Shown: piece by piece, positions 8,675-20,422 of the stretch | Layout: every line of letters begins with the position of its first letter | Position numbering within the stretch: position 1 is the stretch's first letter | Origin: Capitulum mitella | Taxonomy: Eukaryota; Arthropoda; Thecostraca; Pollicipedomorpha; Pollicipedidae | Direction of reading: 5' to 3' | Length of the DNA stretch: 64,000 bases | NCBI GenBank assembly: GCA_030062745.1 | Contig: CP099854.1 | Coordinates: 11,310,014-11,374,013 of the forward strand | Position numbers and translations under genes: made by a program | The notes under the pieces: generated by a model | What the model was told of the DNA's origin: nothing | What the model saw: the letters and a program-made list of their open reading frames with translations, nothing else | The model's database searches: none

Positions 8675-11664
8675 GACTCCTGCGTCAGCGAGGGCGCCAG
8701 CCTTCAGCTCACAGCCGGGACGGAGCGAACAGACAGCCAGCAGTGGAGCACCCCGGAACAGTGAGGGCAAATCACCCAGTCACACATCCCGTGGTGTATG
8801 ACTTGCATGACCTTCGACAGCCAGCTCATGGCGTTTGTTTCGCACCGCGCATGCCGTAACTAGCAACATGAAGAGAGAATACCGGCCCACTGCCCACAGA
8901 GCAATGCATTCGTTTCAATCAAAATATGGTCAGGGTCTCCGCAACAAGCTCTGCCTAGTAAGGAATCTGATGAGAAAGGTGAGGATCTAATAAAAAATAA
9001 CAATGAAATAAAAATGTATACAACTTCCAATTTCCGGTAACAGTGATGCGTCAGACATGCTATCAAGGGATTTATAGCAAGGTCTCTTGAAATTATCAAA
9101 ATTCCCACATCACTGCATTTTTATTAATCTGTTAATAACCAGCTGGTATCTAGCTTAATCATTGGGAAGTTCCGAGACACTTCCCGTTGACCGAGATTTT
9201 TGGTCAAGGAAATCTAGCTCAACAGATATAAGTATATAATGTTCCTTCAATCAGTCTATCAGAGCCTTTGTTTCTGGTCGACTGTAAGACTGCGTTTGTT
9301 TATTACTCTCGCTCTCTCCGCCAGAAACAAGCAGAAGCAAAGTAAAAGATCGTTGAAAACGTGGTCGTTCGGTAACATCTAGCCTCGAGCAAACTGAGTA
9401 CAAACGCAAAATAAGTATCGTGCAAAAAGTTCACGAGAAATGTTGCGCAAAATGGGAACCAATAAAATGTACAAGGTTAAGCGGCCGGGACCCATTTTCA
9501 GAAGGTTCTCATGAACGGGAAGAGTAATCGTGGGGATGATACAAGGCGGGATTAGATCACCCGATTATCTGACGGTTAGAATTTGAACCAGAGTTCCTGC
9601 CGCGCCAGCACGGTTCACGTCTCCGGCTTTACCTCGGAGTGCTCCTCTGCCCCTGGCCCTGTCACTGCGTGCGTCACTCCGCCACTCCGTCACTCGCGTG
9701 CACACTCTGTCCGTTGACGGTCCGTGTTTCCACCGCCGGCTCCCCGTGCTCCGTCGGAGCCCTCCGCTGCTGGCGGCCACAGCGTGAATACCGACCGATC
9801 CACCCCGACCTCCGCGCCCGCTGCGGCACTGCTGACGCGGCCCGGGGATTCAGACGGACCGGGGAGAGGCTACAGCCCTGTTTACACCGGCGGTGGTCCA
9901 TTACGGATTCGACCGACGCGGATTCCGCGGACGGACGCACTGACGTCACCCAACTTTTGACGTCACACCTCGACGGACTCGACGGGAAGTTCAGTCAGGT
10001 GACTGACTGTTCACCTGGTCATACCCAGCAGTTACGTTTCTTTACTTCTGCTTGTTTGTTTGTAAAGATTGTAAAGGTTTATAAAGACTGCCCATTGGGC
10101 TGGTTGGTAATATTCTGCGCTTCGTTTACCACAGTTCTGTTTAGTTCCTTCAACATGTCTGGGCTTCATGCCAGATCCCTCCACCTCATGGCATTGGTCT
10201 TACGGTACCACAGAGGCCGTTTTCCCCGCCAGGAATAGGATGGAGAATTTGCCTCCCTTGCGTGGGTAATCCAAGAAATGATCCGAAAAGCCAAGTCAAG
10301 TATTTTTGCATGACTGTGGAAACTTTTGATATCATCCTGAATCATAAATTCCCACATCCCACATCCCACATGCATTATTTTCGAAACAGAAATGGCCACG
10401 GATGCCAAGCCACAGGAACAGGCACAGTCATTGTACTATAGTTTGTGTCGGCAGATCATGAGGCCAGGCCGGTTTGTATGTTCCCCTCGTTTGCCTGTTC
10501 CTCTGTCCATACCTCTCCTCTCATTCTGCGTGATTCTAACCCAAAGAAGCCTCCAGTCGTTTCGATTTCTGTAGCAAGATGTGATCAAACTGATGTGCCG
10601 CGGTCCTCGTATGTTTACGACCCGGGTCCATGTCGATTGGCGCGCCGCTGTCAGAAGAAAATCAGCAATTTGATTGCCAGAAATCTGTGACAGACTGGCA
10701 CGTCACGGAACGTGACGTCCTTTTCTGCTGGCAAAACGCAAGCTCTGCACCAGCTCGGAAGTGCTGGCAGAGCGGAGGTTTTGTAAGCAGGTGCCAAATC
10801 TGGCGCGTGAGACAGTGGCGCATGACGCGGATGACACAGATCATAAATATACAAGAAGCATGACCGTTTCTACTTTTTATATCTATGCAGAAGGTGATGA
10901 CTTGGGAACCGCTCCGCCGGGATTACCACTGCTAGTGACTTGTCAGCTGGCGTCAAACATAACAGTCAGCCGAAAGAATGGAGGCGGAGGATCTCCCGCT
11001 GGCAACTAAGCTGTCAGCCGATTTGCGACAAGGCATACTTTTCAAGACCTAACGGCAGAACTGCAGCGCCATCGATGACCTTGAACTGGCCAGCTGCAGC
11101 CGCTACAAGGGACGGGCGTCGATGTTGCCATCTACACCAAGGACGAACTGAAGTCCGACGAACTGCTGCGATACGAACCTTTGCCCCAAAATCATCAGGC
11201 ACATTATCGTAATGAGAAAATGGGGCTGAAAGCGAGCAGAGCGCAGAGGTTACACCAGCAAAGGTTATTCTGCTATGGTCTAATGCGTGCTGATGTACGC
11301 CACAGTTTTAAAACATGGTTCCATTTCCTAACTTACTTTCTTACACCTTCTGCGTGCTTTCCATTTTTCAGAATTATCAGAGGCGTGTACCAGATTTCCT
11401 TCTGCCTGCGTGATAGTTCAACTAGTGTCAACGTCGCTTAGTGTCAACCTAACACCTACAGCGCCCACACTACACGGAGACCAGGGGTGTTGATTTCTGT
11501 AAATAATCGGAGGGGCCGAGCCGAGAGCCCGACAACCTAACCTTCTCCCAAATGTTGTTTCCTCAACTGATTTGGTCCACTTTATTTTGACCAACGGAAA
11601 TTCATAAGTTTTTTTACTATTTACCAAATGAAAAATTGCATTTATCCCCATGTACACAGGTATA
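8675..11664. other. Intergenic DNA upstream of the methyltransferase gene
   Basis: No gene is recognised. About 9600-9960 is CpG-rich and open in several frames on both strands without a domain signature; it ends in two CRE-like palindromes listed separately. The rest is AT-leaning with scattered short frames. Confidence 0.4.
9941..9965. promoter_or_regulatory. Two perfect CRE palindromes
   Basis: TGACGTCA occurs at 9941-9948 and again at 9958-9965, nine bases apart, at the 3' edge of a CpG-rich segment. TGACGTCA is the full cAMP-response-element consensus bound by CREB/ATF bZIP factors. A promoter role is inferred; no transcript start is visible. Confidence 0.35.
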
Positions 11665-11723
11665 CATAAATAAATAAATAAATAAATATATATATACATA
11701 TATATATATATGTATATATATAT
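11665..11723. repeat. (ATAA)n followed by (TA)n microsatellite
   Basis: Several ATAA units run directly into an imperfect TA repeat interrupted by CA and GTA. Confidence 0.85.
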
Positions 11724-11939
11724 TGTTGAAGACAAAAAGATAGTTAGTAGAAAATTGGAACATAGGCAGATACATCGCTTCAGACTTTATTCTTTACTTT
11801 CTGCCTGTCTTTTATCTATTGCGGCCGTTCTTTTTCACTTCTGTTACTTATTTCCCTTTAAAACCGAGAGAAATTTTGGGTGGGACCAAACAAACATTGG
11901 ATGGGCCCAAATCAACATTGGGTGGGCCAGGGCCCTCTC

Positions 11940-12350
11940 AAAAGAATACAGATCGATACCCCTGACGGAGACCCTTCCGTCATGCGTTCAAAATTACAGT
12001 AGCATGCATGACGACGAGCGGCGTGCTATTAATCCTCCCTACAATCGAAAAGGATCAGGACCATGAGGTACAGAAATGGCCTGATGTCAACCAATAAGAT
12101 ATGGCTGCGTCACCGAGCGAAGGGCGTAAACCGGTGACGTGAGGGGGAGTTGGGCCATTAGAGCTGGAGGTATCGCTTTGCTGTTCCAAGAATTACAGGG
12201 TGTGGAGCTGTATTCCTTGTGGCTTATACTACTTTTTCAAGGGAAGTATCGAATCACATTACCAGCAAAGAATGTCAACAACTGCACTGATCTAAGTGAG
12301 ATGACCTTGGGCGTCACTAACCTCTTTATTTGGGACGTTGCACTCAGCCT
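11940..12350 (+). repeat. Dispersed repeat C, copy 1
   Basis: This segment is homologous to the reverse complement of about 15470-15850. Shared landmarks are GACGACGAGCGGCG followed by CTCCCTACAA (near 12010-12045), GGCGTAAACCGGTG (near 12122) and GGGAAGTATCGA (near 12241). The copies are clearly diverged but collinear over about 400 bp. I see no coding capacity; it is probably an old transposon remnant. Confidence 0.55.
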
Positions 12351-13797
12351 TGGGGCTTAAGAGCTGGAGATTTTTAGCACTATAGATATCATTAGAAAAT
12401 CTTAAACTTCAAAGTCTCCGGAACGAAAAAAATCTTTGGACTATACGAGAGATTTTGGGAAATGATTCCTTTAGTTTCAAGTCTTTCAGAGCCATGAAAT
12501 GCACTTTATTTATGTCACAGCGCACAGGTTTTTGATGAAATTTTGAATTAAGCTTTACCATTTTCGTCGGACTAGCAAGGGAGTATGATCGTTCCTCTGC
12601 ATACATTTTAAAACAATGAATTGGCACAAATTCATATAAAAAAGGTACAGAAATACAACTGATGTATTGCATAATGGAACACAGCAAATCATAGAACACC
12701 TTCGGTCGTGGTTGCATGGCATTCATTTGACTTTGTAACAGGCGATTATCTCCCATGAATCCGGTGAGTTAATAAGAGTGGATGCGGCGGCACTTGAGCC
12801 GGTCGACGACGGTTCAGACAGCGACTGACAGACGCGGTCACGGTGTCAGTGCTGCGGCGGCTGTCAGCAGACTGAGAATGACGGGACCGCAATAACTGAC
12901 AGGACGGGAACGGTCGACAGATGCGATAGAGTCGGCCGTGCGGCGTCTGACTGCTGTTGCGTGAGCAGCGCGCCGGTGGCGGTGGGCTGAGGACGTTTAG
13001 TGCAGCTCGTACCCTTTCTGGCCACCGCTCGGTGGTTGGTGTGCCGCCGGAGGCTGCGCTTCGTCCATTCAGATCCTCTGACGCGAGGCTGCGCGTGGCG
13101 GCGTGTGGTCAGGCGACGGGCCCAACTGCTCAACGGAAAGGCTGCCAGCTCTGTTTCGTCTTCTGCGGTCAGACACTGGAACGCTCATGCGTTGGGACCG
13201 GAAGGCTGTCAGCACCGCCGGCACCTAGATGCCGGTCATTGTTGTTGATCCGTCTTCCTGTCGGGCGGCTGGCGCGTCTGGTGTCATGATAACTGTGGAG
13301 TAATCATGATGATATTATATATTACATAAACGAGCTCCGCAGTGAGGTCACTGATTTCGACGACAGAGCGATAGATGGTCGGAACGGTTAACGGTAGAGT
13401 TTCGAGCACTGCTGATGAACTTTTGAAAAGGTAAGCATCAGTGCTTTTAAGAATACAAAACAGGCCATCACGATCTGAACTTTGATGTCCTCTTTGTGAT
13501 CTGTGGGTGATCCGTGAACTGTGATCAGCGTCTACGACTGTGATGGCGGAAGGTCAGGAGGAACAGTGTCGACTAAAGCTAGCTCGGCTTGGTATATGAC
13601 GAGGCCTTCAATGATTCGGCCTTTCGGTGTAGTGGGAGACTCCAGTGGTAACGGGAGTGCTTCGAAGTCGTCAGTAAAGTAAGAGGCTTTGGAATTTGAT
13701 ATTGCGGCTGAAAGGCTTTATGGACGTAACCGTTTGTAGCGTGATCGTTTGGTGCGCAGTTGTTACATGCTGTGATTTTTTCTGGCCGTGCTGTTCA
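12351..13797. other. Intergenic, with a GC-rich patch and no recognised gene
   Basis: About 12780-13290 is GC-rich with overlapping open frames on both strands (the longest is 110 codons) but no domain I can recognise. The rest is unremarkable. A non-coding CpG-rich patch or an unrecognised exon are both possible. Confidence 0.3.
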
Positions 13798-14991
13798 CCC
13801 TATTCCGATTCACGTGCTACTGCCCGCTACATACGATTCGGTGCAGGGGGCAGACTCTGCCCCCCCCCCGCGATCTCGAAAACTACTGGTCCGATTTCCT
13901 AGTGAAAAACGACGTTCGATAGCCTGTAGAATGATCTATATTCCTGTAAAAAGGAACGTTGAGCATTTTGAAAAGGGGGATAGGGGTAGGGATGTAAATA
14001 TGGGTTTGCTTATACGACCCTCCTCACCACAGTTTATGATCACTTTTGTTCTATGTCATGTCATTCTACCGACAATTGATAGGTCTACTGCATATGTCAG
14101 GAAGAGATGGATTTTCAAAATTCACAGGCGTATCCAGGTCACATAAAAAGGGTACAGGTTTTTGGAAAATGTTCATTCATTCTACAACTATCTTGAGTCT
14201 GGTCAGCTTCTTTGTGCGGAAATATTTCCATATGCGTCACATGCCATACCATATAAATATGACAAATGCCCATAGGCGAATACAGTTACCTGAAAAAGGT
14301 AAGGTGACTTTCTGCATGGTAAACTGAGCCATAATTTCTCAGGAATTAAAAGAAATAATACCCCTGTTACACTGCCCTGGAGTCGTATCTGATCTTTGCT
14401 TTCACTAAATAATTCCACTGATGTGCACCCTAAAACCGATGCCTGGAGATGTCGCTGGCAGCATATATAAGTGGAATATTTGCGTAGATTGGGAGATGTC
14501 TATGTCACACGTGTCACACTATGTCATACGTTTTAGTCATATAATAAGTCAAACATTCCAAGCAATAGGAAAGTATAAATATCCCTTTTACTTGCCTCTT
14601 GATCCGCCTTTGAACAGGAACTTTTTTAAAAATACGTTTTTTATATTTTTATAAATACTTAAAAAAAAATACGTGCGCAGATTACAAAAATTTCATTTGA
14701 TTGAAATTTTAATTGTCCACGACTTTATAAAGCACATCATTGTAAATATATGGACATTTCGAAGTGTGCGGTCTCCAGAAAACGCAAAATTCTTTAAACC
14801 TATCGCCCTGAAATGCGTCATGGAACTTCGTTTGGAGCAGGTAAATTTTCAGAATTTTGTCTCAACATGTAAAAACATATTTAACAGAGGTCACAAGGAA
14901 TCGTGAAGCTGCTGTCACAGCCCGGGGAATGGCGAGCAAAAAACTGGACTGGGGCAAAATGTGTCCTCCCTCACCTCAGCACGGAATAGGT
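13798..14991 (+). mobile_element. Diverged subfamily member of the TTAA MITE
   Basis: The left end starts CCCTATTCC (target TTAA decayed to TTCA at 13794-13797). The right end reads GGAATAGGT followed by TTAA at 14992-14995. The length, 1194 bp, matches the other copies. The internal order is the same: G/C-run hairpin near 13847-13870, CGATCTCGAAAACTACT, a CAAAATTCACAGG-like block, then TCGTGAAGCTGC and GGAATGGCGAGCAAAAAACTG before the right end. Sequence divergence is much higher than among copies 1, 2 and 5. Confidence 0.65.
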
Positions 14992-15384
14992 TTAAACCTG
15001 AATGTTGTACTAGCAAACCTTTACATTGCATGTCGTAGAGAAAACCTATAGCGGTCGAACGGATAATTATATTAGGGGAAATTATTGTGGTGTGAAAGGA
15101 AAGAACATTAGGATAGCGTACTGAAAAAAAACAAAAGAAGCAGGATGAACGTTTAAGCGAGCAGCGCACTCTAATTTTATTTCATGCCGCACACTGGCAG
15201 CGGTCCGTTTGGCTGATAGCATAACAGGTTCTGCGTGCAGGCAGAGTGATGCATTATGTATGTCCTATTTTACTGTGGTGGTAAACATGATGAAAAGATC
15301 TATGCATGCGGACGAAGCTCTGCTTGTCCGTGTGTAACAAAAATATTCTCCTAACCCAAAAATTCTTCGGTTCTAAAGAACTTT

Positions 15385-15850
15385 GAAGTAAAATTTTAAA
15401 GAGTTCCTCTAAATATTTTCATCTGTAGGACGTTCTCATATTTCGGCCTTTGAAGACCGAGTTTGACGTACTCAGACAAAGGAGTCTGAGATGTCCGAGG
15501 TCTTCTCGCTTTCAGCAATGGGAGTGTTATGCTAAATGACATTCTTTTATCAATAATGTGACTCGATACTTCCCGTGAACAAGTCAGCGCAGGCGGCAAA
15601 CAATGCAGATTAGCATCCGGTGTTTCTTGGAGTCTCTGTATGATACCGCCAACTATGATTGGTCCAGAACTCCTCACACCACCGGTTTACGCCTCGCGTT
15701 TGATTACCGTCTGTTATTGTTCGACATCACATCAATTTTGTAACTCGTGACCCAGAGCATTTCCGTTTGTAGGGAGTATAAATCGCGCCTCGTTCGTCGT
15801 CACGGAGGCATCTGTGATTCTGGACGCGTGGTGGAAGGATCTCTGTATAG
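15385..15850 (-). repeat. Dispersed repeat C, copy 2
   Basis: This is the reverse-complement partner of about 11940-12350. Read on the minus strand, the landmarks occur in the same order: GACGACGAACGAGGCGCG with TACTCCCTACAAACGG, then GGCGTAAACCGGTG, then GGGAAGTATCGAGTCAC. The left boundary is uncertain. Confidence 0.55.
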
Positions 15851-16879
15851 TGTGGGTTCCGGTGTAAGTGTATGGTGAATGACTGAAGTGAACAGAAGTT
15901 GGACTTGGAAGATTTTTTCTTTGACTGATTCGCGAGAAAGACTGGCACGGGCGAGGTTGTCACTAGTTCAACTGTCACACAGACAGTCAGAAATCTACTA
16001 CACCGCGTTGATGATCACATAGCGAATTTGTCCAGCCCTTCATTTTCAGCTGATTTTTTCGCTCAAATAGTACAGAGAAACATTATCATGGTAATGTTTT
16101 AACATGGCTTAATGCCATTGCCGCTCAAGAACGTGGTGACATGTCCAGATCGTTCACGTGAAAGTTGTATTTATGTCGCCAGAAACATTCCCTTTTGTCA
16201 CTCCACCAGTTGTGCGGTTATGTCGCTTTGAGTGGAGAACATGTGTTTAAACAGACCTACTTCACTTTCCTTACTATCTGCCTCCAGTGCAGTGCACGTT
16301 TCAACTACAGCAATATCTGACGCTTCTGTATCCGAATCATGACGCATGATTTTATCCGGTGGACACTTTTAGTCCGAACTTTCCTCTCTCATCCTTTTTT
16401 CGTTTGCATCTAGCGATTATTTTGCATAGGGTGTCTCCTCTTCAGAATCTGATTCGGGGCGAGGTCTTTTCGTTAGCTCGAGTTCTTTTTCTTTCCTTAT
16501 TTTTTTACCAGTTCGGAAAGAAGTATATTCTCATTTTTTCATCTTTAGCCCTCGCTCGTAAAGGGAGAGGGTTAAAGATGAACGTTAAACGCAGACGTAT
16601 GGGGGGGAGTTGGTACGACCCATCGCCCATTTCCACACCGTGCGTCCCAGAGTGTCGCAGAAAAAACGGTGTGTTGTGCATGACGAGATCTCGCCATTGG
16701 TATTCCTTTTTAGGGTCTCAGCCTAAGGGATAACCTTGTAGGTCTGGGTAAAGGTCAAAAAATTGGCAGAAAGTGGTGTTTTTTCGGGTTAAAGTGCAAA
16801 TGAACGCGAAAGAATAAACGCTGATGAGACAAAACGGATACCATAGTGTTCGTCAACCAATTATGAGTCTACTTGTACA
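15851..16879. other. AT-leaning intergenic DNA, nothing recognised
   Basis: There are only short frames without domains. The segment ends at the target duplication of the gypsy-like element. Confidence 0.5.
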
Positions 16880-16884
16880 CCACA
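16880..16884. repeat. Target-site duplication CCACA (left)
   Basis: It matches 21384-21388, directly outside the 3' LTR. Five bases is the usual size for gypsy-type integrases. Confidence 0.9.
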
Positions 16885-17130
16885 TGTGTTATGATAATGT
16901 CGTGTGGGAAGTTTCTGGTTGACCTGTCTCGCTAGTTTCTGGTTGACCTGTCTCGCTAGCTTGCTCCTGCCATATGTGACATCTGAGCTCTCGGCGGCCG
17001 GCGCGGCTGCAGTGAGAGAGCATCTCCGGAGGGCAGAGCGCGCAGTGGCAGCGGGAGGACGGGCGTAGCTGTGTATGTGCTTGCGTTGCTTGCTGCCTGG
17101 AACGCTCAGAAGGACTTTAATACAACTACA
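16885..17130 (+). repeat. 5' LTR of the gypsy-like element
   Basis: The LTR is 246 bp, TGTGTT to CTACA. It contains a perfect 24-bp tandem duplication (16911-16934 and 16935-16958). It should carry the promoter for the genomic RNA; I see no convincing TATA box. Confidence 0.92.
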
Positions 17131-17165
17131 AGCTATCTCGGCACTGCCTGAGTGAAACTGGACTA

Positions 17166-17936
17166 ATGGCGAGTACAGAGCCGAGTGCGGTGGTGGAAGC
17201 GGCTGGTGGAGAAATGCAAGAGCGGCGGCCGGCCAGAGTTGTAGGAGTTGAGAGCCGTACTTTTGATTCGCGGATCGTGCCGGAATTCAGCGGCGGACGC
17301 TCTGTGGCAGAGTGGTTTGACCGTTTCAAGACGTTATGTGTGAGACGAGGAGTCGACTTCATAACTGTGCTGCCGGAGCGACTGGCCGGGGCAGCGTATG
17401 CTGTGTGGGCAACCTTGCCCCCGGAGGATCAGGAGTCGGCCACGCGTGTCCGAGCCGCCCTCCTGGACGCGTTCACGCCGCCATGGCAGGACGCTTACGC
17501 CGAGTTTCAGGCTCGCAAGTGGCAACCAGGGGAGACGATGGAGGAATATCTGCAAGCTTTACGTGAGCTCGCGGCGCTGTTTATCGTCGGCCCGGTCCCG
17601 GACACTTTGTTGGATGCAAAGTTCGTCGAAGGGCTGCCAGAGGACGCGCGCCGTCGTCTCCGCGTCGGGACGCGGGCGGAGCGCAAGACGCCGCGGGAAC
17701 TGGCTCTCCTCGCTCGGGACATGGACATCACGTCGTCTGGAGTTTACGGGTCGGTTCCTTCCGCCGCCGCCGCTACACGTCAAGGGCCAGCCGGGCGGCG
17801 CCCGCCGCGCCGCTGCTGGACCTGCGGCGAGGTGGACCACTTGGCGGCGCGCTGCCCGAGACGGCAGGGGGGCCATCCCGAGGCGGCGTCAGCGCGACCG
17901 CCGTCTCACGGAGCTCCAAACGCGCACTGCCAGTGA
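17166..17936 (+). CDS. Gag of the gypsy-like element
   Basis: 256 aa from ATG 17166, 35 bases after the 5' LTR. The central part (about residues 35-190) has the look of the retrotransposon gag family: FSGGRSVAEWFDRFK, later WATLPPEDQ, KWQPGETMEEYLQALREL and FVEGLPEDARRRLR. A single zinc knuckle C-X2-C-X4-H-X4-C starts at Cys217 (CWTCGEVDHLAARC). Gag would assemble the particle and bind the RNA through the knuckle. The frame is intact to TGA 17934-17936. Pol lies in the -1 frame and overlaps the gag end. Confidence 0.85.
   Translation: MASTEPSAVVEAAGGEMQERRPARVVGVESRTFDSRIVPEFSGGRSVAEWFDRFKTLCVRRGVDFITVLPERLAGAAYAVWATLPPEDQESATRVRAALLDAFTPPWQDAYAEFQARKWQPGETMEEYLQALRELAALFIVGPVPDTLLDAKFVEGLPEDARRRLRVGTRAERKTPRELALLARDMDITSSGVYGSVPSAAAATRQGPAGRRPPRRCWTCGEVDHLAARCPRRQGGHPEAASARPPSHGAPNAHCQ
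17867..17873 (+). promoter_or_regulatory. Candidate -1 frameshift site GGGGGGC
   Basis: In the gag frame the heptamer reads G GGG GGC, the X XXY YYZ form. From here the -1 frame is open without a stop into the protease region (IDVWIYG, then ALVDTG). Pol has no ATG of its own in this part, so ribosomal slippage here would give Gag-Pol. No downstream pseudoknot was worked out. Confidence 0.5.
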
Positions 17937-19258
17937 TCGACGTCTGGATTTATGGGCGCCGGTGTCGGGCGCTCGTGGACACCGGTTGTACCGACACGCT
18001 GGTCTTCCAGGGGTGTTGTCGGGCGGGGCGTGGTAAGGCTGTGACGCTGACAACTGTGAGTGGGGGACAGCTCCGGTGCGACCGTGAGACGGACATCGAG
18101 CTCGAGTGCCAAGGAAGGCGAGTAACGCTCGCCGCCTTGGTGGTGAAGGATCGACCGTTGGGAGTCGATCTGGTGTTGGGTATGGACGGAATCGTTGCAC
18201 TGGGGGGAGTGCGGTTGTGTTCGCCGACAGATGTATCGTTCAGTGCGGCGACGGAACGACAGCCGGAGCCGGCCGGCGCAGAGGGCACTGGTGACCGGCC
18301 GGCCGCTGGAGGCGGCCAGCGGAGGGTCGCTGTGCAGCCGACCGGTGGAGGCGGTGGGCGGCCAGCAGCAGCGGCTTCAGCAGCAGCAGCAAGGGGTGGA
18401 GGCCCGCGGCTGGAGCCGGCCTTGTGTGTCGACGAGAAGGATTTTTCGTGCGAATTCGATGGCAGTAAGTGGACGGTTCGGTGGAAATGGGCGAGCGGGG
18501 GGCCGCCAGGGCGACTGGCAAATGCGGTGGGCCAGTATAATGTGCCAGCGCGGGCACGAGAGGCGTTCGATCGTGAGATCCAGGGGTGGATCGAGAAAGG
18601 ATGGCTCGTACCGTACGATGTGGGTACAATGGGTGAGGCGCGCGCTCTTATCCCTCTGATGGCCGTGGAGCAGCCGCAGAAACACAAGGTGCGACCTGTC
18701 CTGGACTTCCGCGAACTGAACGGATACGTTCCTGTCCATGCGGCGGAGGAAGATGTGTGTGCAGAACAGCTTCGCAACTGGCGCCGGCATGGGGACCGTA
18801 TCGCCGTTGTGGATCTGAAGAGCGCGTATTTGCAGCTTCACATGGACAGGTCGTTGTGGCCATACCAGACTGTGGAAGTGGACGGTCGCCTCCATTGCCT
18901 GACAAGGCTTGGTTTCGGACTGAACGTGGCGCCACTGATCATGAAAGCGGTTGTGGGGACAGTCCTGGACCAGGACGAAAAGATGCGCCACGGTGTACTC
19001 GCGTACGTCGACGACCTGCTCGTGAACGAGGCGATTGTGAGCGCGGAAGAGGTGATTGGTCACTTCGCCAAGTTCGGGCTGGAGTGTAAGCCTCCCGAGC
19101 GAGTGGCGACGGGCAGTGTGCGTTCTCTGGGTCTACGAGTCGTGCGCACGCAGGACGGTGTGCTGACGTGGGCGCGCGACGGCGAGGTTCCGTCGCCGCC
19201 GCCGGTCTTGACGCGTCGGACGGTGTTCAAGTGGACTGGCTCGTTGGTGGGACATTAA
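17933..19258 (+). pseudogene. Gypsy-like pol, part 1: protease and reverse transcriptase
   Basis: The frame is -1 relative to gag and really opens upstream at about 17873. The aspartic protease active site is ALVDTGCTDTLV (Asp about residue 16 from 17933). The reverse transcriptase follows: RPVLDFRELNGY near 254-265, VVDLKSAYLQLH with the first catalytic Asp near 294, and the YVDD box at about 358-361 with the remaining catalytic aspartates. An in-frame TAA at 19256-19258 ends the frame after the RT thumb, and the same frame resumes at once (19259 onwards). All core catalytic residues look intact, so the stop is the visible defect of this part. Confidence 0.8.
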
Positions 19259-20422
19259 CCGGTGGCCGGATGGTTGCGACCGGCAGTGGCATGGCTGAAG
19301 CGGCGAGCTAACGAGGTTATCCACGGATGGGATGACGTGATCGATGATCCGGACGTGGTGTCGATCGTTGGCGAACTGTGGGAGCGGGCTCGCGCTGAGG
19401 ACCCGGCGCGCGGTCAATGGGAGGTTCGCGGTAGATCGCTGGTTGTGTGGACTGATGCGAGCTCGATCGCGACGGGCGTTGTGCTCACAACGGGCGATGA
19501 GAGCATCGTGGAAGACGCCTGTTGGCTGCGGTCGGAGCATGATTCGGTGAATCACATAAACATGGCCGAGTTGGACGCCGTCATTCGTGGAATGAATCTC
19601 GCGATCGCATGGGGTGCGAACGAGCTGTCACTGCGGGTCGACTCTGCAGCTGTGCACAAGTGGCTCCAGGACTTGCTCACAGGGAGGGCAAGGCTGCGAA
19701 CCAAAGCTCAGTCGGAAATGTTGATTCGGCGACGACTTAGCATGATCGCGCAACTGACGGATGAGTACGGCTTGAGTGTGGCGGTTGAGCTGGTTCGATC
19801 GGAGATGAACCTCGCTGACAGGCTCACGCGTGTTCCGCAAAAATGGTTGACGCGCGGCGATCGTGTGGTTGCAGCCGCGGCGCCGACGTCTCCGGGGCAA
19901 GTCGAGCTGAGAGCACGCGTTGCGGCAGTGCACCATCAGGTCGGTCACCCTGGTGTGCGAAAAACTCTGTGGTATGCGCGGCGGGAGCTGCCGGAAAACG
20001 TTCGTCGAGAGGATGCTCGGGCGGTTGTGCAGGGCTGCGACGTTTGCCGGTCCATCGACCCCGCTCCCGTGCGGTGGCGGCATGGCCATCTCGGTGTCGA
20101 GACGCCGTGGGCCCGCCTAGCCGCTGATGTGGTACACGTGGGCGCGAGCTTGTACTTGTCCGTGATCGACTGCGGTCCCACGCGGTTCGCGTTGTGGCGA
20201 CAACTTCGTAGGAACACGAGCGAGGAAGTCGTGCGCGAGCTGGAGCAGATCTTCTGGGAACGAGGTGCCCCTGCGGAACTGATCCTTGACAATGGCAGCG
20301 AATTCCGCTCCCGTGCCGTGCAGGCGTTGGCTTCCAAGTGGCAGGTGGCGTTCATTATCGCGCCGCGTACGAGGCCGGCGGGAACGGCATTGTGGAGCGA
20401 AATCACAGAACTGTTAAGGTAA
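19259..20422 (+). pseudogene. Gypsy-like pol, part 2: RNase H and integrase
   Basis: This continues the same frame after the TAA at 19256. RNase H starts at VVWTDASS (first catalytic Asp near residue 65 counted from 19262) and includes NMAELDAVIRG. The integrase follows with a zinc-binding HHCC module (HHQVGHPGVR, then CDVCRS), the first catalytic Asp in AADVVHV and the second in LILDNGSEF. The catalytic Glu is not in this frame: after about 20360 the frame loses similarity and stops at 20420-20422. The rest of the integrase is found in the next frame. Confidence 0.8.
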
